Notes under the pieces: model-generated
What the model was told of the DNA's origin: nothing
Database searches by the model: none
The model's input: only the letters and a program-made list of their open reading frames with translations
Assembly (NCBI GenBank): GCA_000827265.1
Contig: KN834751.1
Location: 1,545,123 to 1,609,122, forward strand
DNA: 64,000 nucleotides
Reading direction: 5' to 3'
DNA from: Collybiopsis luxurians FD-317 M1
Taxonomy: Eukaryota; Basidiomycota; Agaricomycetes; Agaricales; Omphalotaceae
In this document: positions 58,578 to 64,000 of the stretch, in pieces
How the letters are laid out: each line of letters starts with the position of its first letter
How positions within the stretch are numbered: position 1 is the stretch's first letter
Position numbers and translations under genes: made by a program

Positions 58578-60087
58578 TCAGTGGGTCAAGAACCGAATTC
58601 GAGCCGAAATTTGAACCGAAATTTGGTCAGGGTTGCGACCTTTCACGAAAGACGCGTACGTCAGATCATTACAAGAATATATACGATAACAATGATGGCC
58701 AAGAAGCCCTCTATGCAGCAAAGAATCCTTTAGAAGCCAGATATTCTTGATGCTCTTTCCTATGCTGCAACACTGCGCTGTCAACACCTCGACGCCAAAT
58801 TGGTAGACCAACCTGAACATTGCCAATGTCAATGAAAAATGCAACACCGACAGCAAAACTTTACGCACAAATCCAATGATCGAATAGATTCCGTCTAAAA
58901 ATAAGTTATGGTGAGGTGTAGAACCGATGGTGGAAGAGCGGAATATATTGGTTATCAAATCAGGCGCGATGTGGAAATCACCCTGTTGAACACCTAGAAT
59001 GAATGAAAGTCAGAAAAAAAAAAACAGAAGGGCTATAAGAAGACTGTGTGAATACCCTGAATCAAATAATGTGCAAGAGTTTCAGGCGACTCCGGTTTAC
59101 TAGTCGACTCAAGTTCCAGTGTTATTTTGGGCTTGACACGGTTTTCTTCTACAAATCCTGGACTATCTATATTACCGGGGAACATAATGTGCACGGAACA
59201 GTTGTAAAGGAGGAGCTCGGAACGAAGGGTTTCCGCAAGACCTGTTTGAGTTAATTGATCAATGCACCATACGCGACGTGATTGGGATTGAAGAGTCTAC
59301 CTCGGAGGGCATGCTTTCCTGGAGAATATGACGAAAAACCAACGAAGGACATATATCCTAGAACAGACGCTACAAAAATGATCTTCCCCGGTTTTTTCTC
59401 TTGTACGATATGCTTCGTGTAGGCCTTCAGTTGACGTAAAGTTAGCATTCCATAGCAGTGAGTGCGAGTTATTTACCAGAGCAGTTAAGGCCTGAACCCA
59501 ATATGTGTTATCCATCCCCTTTCGTAGAGATCTTGCATCCTCCTCCACAAAAAAGCCCGGGGTCGAGAGTCCAGCACAGAGAAATATTGCATCAGGCATC
59601 TTGCCTCCATGTGGTTTGGATGCTGCTTCCAATGCAGCGTTCGAGGCATCCGCGTCAGTTAGTGAGTAAGAGTATGCATGAAGCTTTTGATTAGGATTCT
59701 GGCGGACTTTCTGTGGAACTCGTCAGAATTAATTGACCAGCTCCGAAAAGTTGATCCGATGAACGCACCTCCAACACCTCCAGCGCCTTGGCCAAACGCT
59801 CCTCGTTCCTCGCGACAATCGACACGTCGGCTCCTCTTTCTGCAAGAGCCACTGCAACAGCAAGCCCAAGTCCGGAAGATCCACCTGTGACATAGCAATG
59901 CTACTCAACCCGGGCAGTACGCGAATGAATTGAGCCCAATGAGCCCAGGGAAGATATTTGACGAAGTTCCGATAAAACCTACCTGACTACGAGGATTCCA
60001 TTTCTTCGATAATGGCCACATTGTTCTAAAAATGAAAACGAGCGTGGATATGGTGAGAATGCAAAGGGCGTAGAAGGAGAACGACAT
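58578..60087 (-). CDS. TSC10: 3-ketodihydrosphingosine reductase (KDSR/Tsc10)
   Basis: Six exons (60087-59983, 59900-59769, 59710-59477, 59424-59301, 59241-59056, 58993-58578; 1197 nt, 398 aa). It reduces 3-ketodihydrosphingosine to dihydrosphingosine with NADPH, the second step of sphingolipid synthesis, at the ER. An N-terminal membrane anchor (FYALCILTISTLVFIF) precedes the SDR Rossmann motif TGGSSGLG (40-47). The catalytic set is Ser177, Tyr190 and Lys194 (SSYSPGK). MFPGNIDSPGF fits the family C-terminal half, and a C-terminal membrane stretch follows (LLSVLHFSLTLAMF). The last about 50 residues exceed the usual 320-332 aa, so a late intron or shorter end is possible. Confidence 0.88.
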
Positions 60088-61006
60088 TGACAAGCATCGC
60101 GGTCCGGGTCAGGAATTTGGGATGAGTATCACACGTGATGAGAATTATATACCATACTAAGCAATGATCCTAGGTTTCCGACAATGTCCCAAATTCCTTC
60201 CAGAGTTCCTTCTTTCATCTCTTCTTGTTTCCCTGTTATGTTGTCCTGAAATGAATCATCGACTGTGCGCCATCTGATAGAAGTTTTACCGCACAGTCAA
60301 AGGCACAATCCTATCACCCATGTTCCGTGGGGTGCCTAGTTCCCATATGCCTGGTGTTCAACGTCAACCCTCCGAGCCGTCAATCATACCTCCGTTTATA
60401 GTCAGTCAAGATGACGAGAGTACATGTACTCCCGCACTACCTCAAGCGCTAATAGTCATAAGTACTGACAGTTGCTCATACATTCCAAGTGCGACTTCAG
60501 ACCGACTTGGAAGAAAACATATATCAATCATTCCACCTGTGGATCGCTCGCAAAAGACTGCAATCATAAGTCGCTATGACGGCTGACGCCCTGAAGTTTC
60601 TGCTTATCCATCATCTATTCGCAGAGCAGCTTTCTACTTTTAACTTTTCGGAATCTATCCTGGTAGAGTGTATTTTGTCCGGGCATTCACTCTATGCAAT
60701 AGTACCTTGATCTCTCATCCGACAGCATACATCTCCTCCACGGTACCCCGATGATAACCTTCTTTCTTGTTGTATTCTAATACGTGCGGGAACAGTCTGT
60801 AAACATCACAGAAAGTCCCGAGTCAAGTACTGTAGGGGATCACCGAAGATCCACGTATCTGATCATTCGAAGTATAACGAAATAACCGTATTCCATTCAC
60901 AGGGGGGATATAAATATTCAGACAAGTTCGTGCGCTTGTCACTGTAGGCCAAGCTGCATTCTTCCCCGGGCTTACCCAAGTCCGCTCTTTCCATTCCTTA
61001 GGCTCT
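60088..61006. other. Shared divergent promoter region
   Basis: About 0.9 kb between the reductase and DUF6533 genes, transcribed away from each other. A TATAAATA at 60909-60916 lies about 91 bp before the DUF6533 start. A plus frame at 60320-60586 has no recognisable motif. Confidence 0.5.
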
Positions 61007-62834
61007 ATGCCGCAGTCAAATGCGCCGAATTCTGCTGTTCTACTTCAAGTGTACGTTGTCTATAATGCGGAAAATCGATGACAGACCTACATAGCGCTCG
61101 TGTAGGAATTGGAATCACTACATAGACATCGCTGCATTCGGTATGTACCCCTCAAGAAATCCCTTCGTTCGCTACTTTCTAATCCGACACGTACAATAAT
61201 CTCGTGTTTCCTGCCGTTCGCAGTGATACTGGTGTACGACTACCTGCTCACGTTCGACCGAGAAATCGAATGCTTTTGGAAGTGGCGTACGACGGGGCTC
61301 GGGTCAAGGCTTTTTTATATGAATCGATACTTGACTCTCTTTGGGGTGATTCTGTACATTTACTTGTATCTGGGATGCGCACCCATGACGATGTGAGTGA
61401 GCCAACAAACCACTGCCACTATGTTTGTCATCATTGACTCTTCGTTTCTTTTCCCAGTAATTACAATGCGGTTGAAATTTACCTCGAAGCATTCCTCTTC
61501 GTTGTCCAAATTGTCATCGCAAGTATGTTCTTCAATATCAGTCCTGTTCCTACTTCACATACACTAACAATATTTCTCTTACATTGCTCGTTGCGTTCTA
61601 GTACTCTTCATCCTCAGAATGTACGCCTTATACGGTGCCAGCACCCGAGTAGCTATATTCCTCAGCATAGTAGGAATCGGGGCTGTTGTAAACGCTGTTG
61701 TAAGTCCTGGTAGTCTCTCTCATTAGACCATCTAACCGTCGCTTGTCGATGAACTTCAAATTTACAGATCCAGCTATTTCTGGAGAGTCGGGACAATGGC
61801 CCTAATGGCAATAACGATAACGGCGATTTGACACCAACTGAAGTAGGATCATTGGAGGACTTTTCAGGCCCAGAGTAGGTGAATGTAAATTTTGGGTCAC
61901 AACTCAGAGGTTGCTGATTTTTTCATCTTGCAATCCTAGAGCACTTCGTGAGTATTTCTTTTGGCGTGTGTAACGTGCACGGGAACATCGACTCCTTGAC
62001 TCTATTCTGTTCCCGCTTACTCCATGTCACAGTAATTGTGTGCTCAACACCTTTTATCATAGACATGGTCTACATCTGGATCGGAATATTCGTCTTTGAT
62101 ATTTCTGTTTTCTGCCTTACGTGCTGGAAGACGCTCCAGATGCGCAGAGACCATGTACATGGCGGGATAGGGGAGATAATTATGCGAGATGGTGAGTAAA
62201 GGGGACGACCCAGATTACCATTACGTTTTACTTCTCCTCGTCTCCCTTCCCTTCATTCGAAAACACCCAGTATTCCAAGTGGGATATTTATTGACACACT
62301 CGATGACCTTTCACTGTTGGCAGGACTCTTGTATTTCGTGATCATTGCACTCATCAACTTAGCAAATATTTTCCTGTTCGCGGTGAGCCTCATACTGTTA
62401 TTCCCAACTTACATAGTACCGAAAAATACTTACACAATTGGGATCTGCGTAGTTTGGAAAGGTAAATATCCAAATGTCCTTCTTCGCTTTACTCAATATT
62501 CAATAATCTGGATTGCCTTTCTGTGGACATTGTGAAATTGGAACAGGGATTCACGAAAAACTTGTTTCCGTTCTTAGCCACAATGTAAGTCTCTCTAAAC
62601 TATATTTGAAACAACTTTTTTTTCGTTGAGATCCATTTACTCACCCACTCTTTGAATTCTGGCCGCTCATAACTTATATCCTGCTGTCTCAGTCTCGCGA
62701 GCGTGACGATGTCGCGTATGTTGTTCAATATGCGAGAAGGTCAATCGAGTGTAGATTCCGGCTCCGGTGACATGATGAATCTGGATGAAGGACTGGAGGC
62801 CGAGTCCATCGAAAATGGGATCGGAGTAGCATAA
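61007..62834 (+). CDS. DUF6533-domain multi-transmembrane protein
   Basis: Eleven exons (61007-61050, 61106-61140, 61224-61392, 61458-61522, 61602-61699, 61768-61874, 61940-61947, 62063-62191, 62324-62382, 62547-62584, 62693-62834; 894 nt, 297 aa). The N-terminal DUF6533 domain reads NWNHYIDIAAF ... LVYDYLLTFDREIECFWKWR ... YMNRYLTLFGVIL. Further helices are VEIYLEAFLFVVQIVI, VAIFLSIVGIGAVVNAV, IWIGIFVFDISVFCL and LYFVIIALINLANIFLFA. The family motif TMSRMLFNMRE ends the membrane part. DUF6533 proteins are abundant in Agaricomycetes and of unknown role. The 8-nt exon 7 is inferred from phase and is the weakest part. Confidence 0.8.
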
Positions 62835-64000
62835 GATTACTTTGTGCGTTGCGCATGCATGCATATAGACTTATGTAGTATGAACTGTATACAGTATTAC
62901 CATACTGTACATAGAAATTGGACAGTTCTGGTGCAGCTTCAATTATTGAGCCGCCGCGATTGACTGCATTCCGCAAGAAAACCTCAAGCGTTCTGAGGTT
63001 GGTCTGAGCCATCCGTCCTGGGTTACGCAAAGCGTTGAGCACCCGTAGTAGAATTGACACAATGACAACATGACCCTTACCTGGTCCTAGACAAATACTT
63101 TCACAAGCTTGCGAGCGTAAATTTGTACATACTTTTGTATAAGTTTATAAACGTACCATTGCAAACCATCAGTTCAAGTTCACCTTGTTCCAATACGTAT
63201 GGTAACTCAAGTTCCTGTTCAAACTAGATTAATTGCCTATAAGTACTGACCATCTTCTAGTTAACTAGTCCGATGTCAAATATAATGACTCCCTTGGATA
63301 CTATTACATTTGAGTCAAAATTTTCAGTTTCATCATCTACCTACCGCAAACGAGAGTTAGCTGCCTGGTAAGCGATGTCACTTCGGTCTTGGCATCGGCC
63401 ACTCGGTTAGCCTCCCCGCCAGATGATACACCCATCATGCATAACAAAGTACACAGATTGTCAATGTACATCAACAAAGCACTTCGTATTATTGCGATGC
63501 AGGGCCTTGACGCTGCAAGAATTCTGACTCGGAAGGGCAACTGGCTTGAATGGCAATTTGACAAAAAAAAACAAAGCATAGATATCCACGATGACTATCA
63601 TTAGCTGCAGAAACAGGATGGATTTTGTGGCTCACTAATCAACATTATTATCGGGATCATACAGCTGTTATCGTAAAGGTTTGCAGTTCTGGTTTTTTCA
63701 ATGCTCGGCATTTAATCCAGTGGCAGGAATTCCAAATTATAACCACTAAGAGGCTCAATTGCATTGAGAAAACGCAGGCCAAATGGCTGAAATTCATCAT
63801 GTCGGTCAAGGCGAAACATTGCAAATGCCTGCAGTATAGTGAATCTAGCATAGAGGTGGGCATGAATGCATTCGACATTCAAGTGCCGAATATGGTAACT
63901 TCAAAGTCCATATTTGCACTCGAATGACCCCCCTGTCATCGAATGCATTCGACTTAACTGACAATGCTCGGATGTCGAATGCCGTGAATGTCAAATGAGT
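62835..64000. other. Right-edge intergenic region
   Basis: No gene recognised. A plus frame at 63625-63927 is open for 100 codons without a motif and runs into the fold-back near 63.9 kb. Confidence 0.45.
63864..63950. repeat. Fold-back containing two GAATGCATTC palindromes
   Basis: The left arm from GAATGCATTCGACATTC through GTGCCGAATATGG (63864-63895) is matched in reverse complement by CCATATTTGCACTCGAATGA and TCGAATGCATTC (63908-63950), with a short insertion in the right arm. Further GTCGAATGC-type units follow to the window end, so it may be the edge of a larger element. Confidence 0.55.

Noticed and set aside
1..64000. CRISPR arrays, bacterial operons or rRNA/tRNA genes
   Set aside because: None seen. 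Gene structure is eukaryotic, and no clear cloverleaf was recognised by eye, though a tRNAscan run would be needed to exclude a tRNA.

Overview
This window looks like nuclear DNA of a basidiomycete fungus, most likely an Agaricomycete. Genes are broken by many introns of about 48-80 nt with GT..AG ends. The families present are typical of that class: a DUF6533 membrane protein, a seven-TM protein of the Agaricomycete type, a MYND-finger protein, an F-box protein, a CFEM protein and a chromodomain Ty3/Gypsy element. I rebuilt the exon structures by hand from splice sites. Nearly all protein models below have exon sums divisible by three.

Layout. 1-3.4 kb: pyrimidine-rich, repeat-bearing DNA with no secure gene. 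3.4-5.8 kb: APN2, an AP endonuclease (+). 6.3-7.1 kb: a GPI-type CFEM protein (+), convergent with a membrane-anchored heparinase II/III-like lyase (-, 7.4-9.7 kb). 10.6-20.1 kb: four tandem paralogues of a small secreted cysteine protein (all -), each with a conserved upstream block; between copies two and three lie telomere-like CTAACC repeats and a fold-back. 21.2-22.2 kb: MYND protein (-). 22.5-38.4 kb: three tandem alpha/beta hydrolases (all -). Between the first and second lies a 639-bp TIR element with a TA target duplication. Between the second and third lies a complete Ty3/Gypsy chromovirus with 390-bp LTRs and a CGATT target duplication, inserted in the promoter of the second hydrolase. 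41.4-47.0 kb: two tandem pepsin-like aspartic proteases (-). 49.7-51.2 kb: F-box protein (+). 51.8-53.1 kb: multi-TM protein (-). 54.3-58.1 kb: CLIP-170-like microtubule-binding protein (-). 58.6-60.1 kb: 3-ketodihydrosphingosine reductase (-). 61.0-62.8 kb: DUF6533 protein (+).

How it fits together. The right 10 kb and APN2 are housekeeping-like: DNA repair, microtubules and sphingolipid synthesis. The 6-47 kb stretch is accessory in character: secreted or surface proteins and hydrolases expanded by local tandem duplication, mixed with mobile DNA. I see no shared pathway that would make it a classical metabolic cluster.

The most distinctive signal is at the gag/pol junction of the retroelement. 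A G GGT TTT heptamer in the gag frame is followed, 6 nt later, by a perfect 9-bp hairpin, and a -1 slip there leads exactly into the pol frame. The 47-N gap in the element is flanked by a 353-bp exact duplication, so it is probably a scaffolding artefact.
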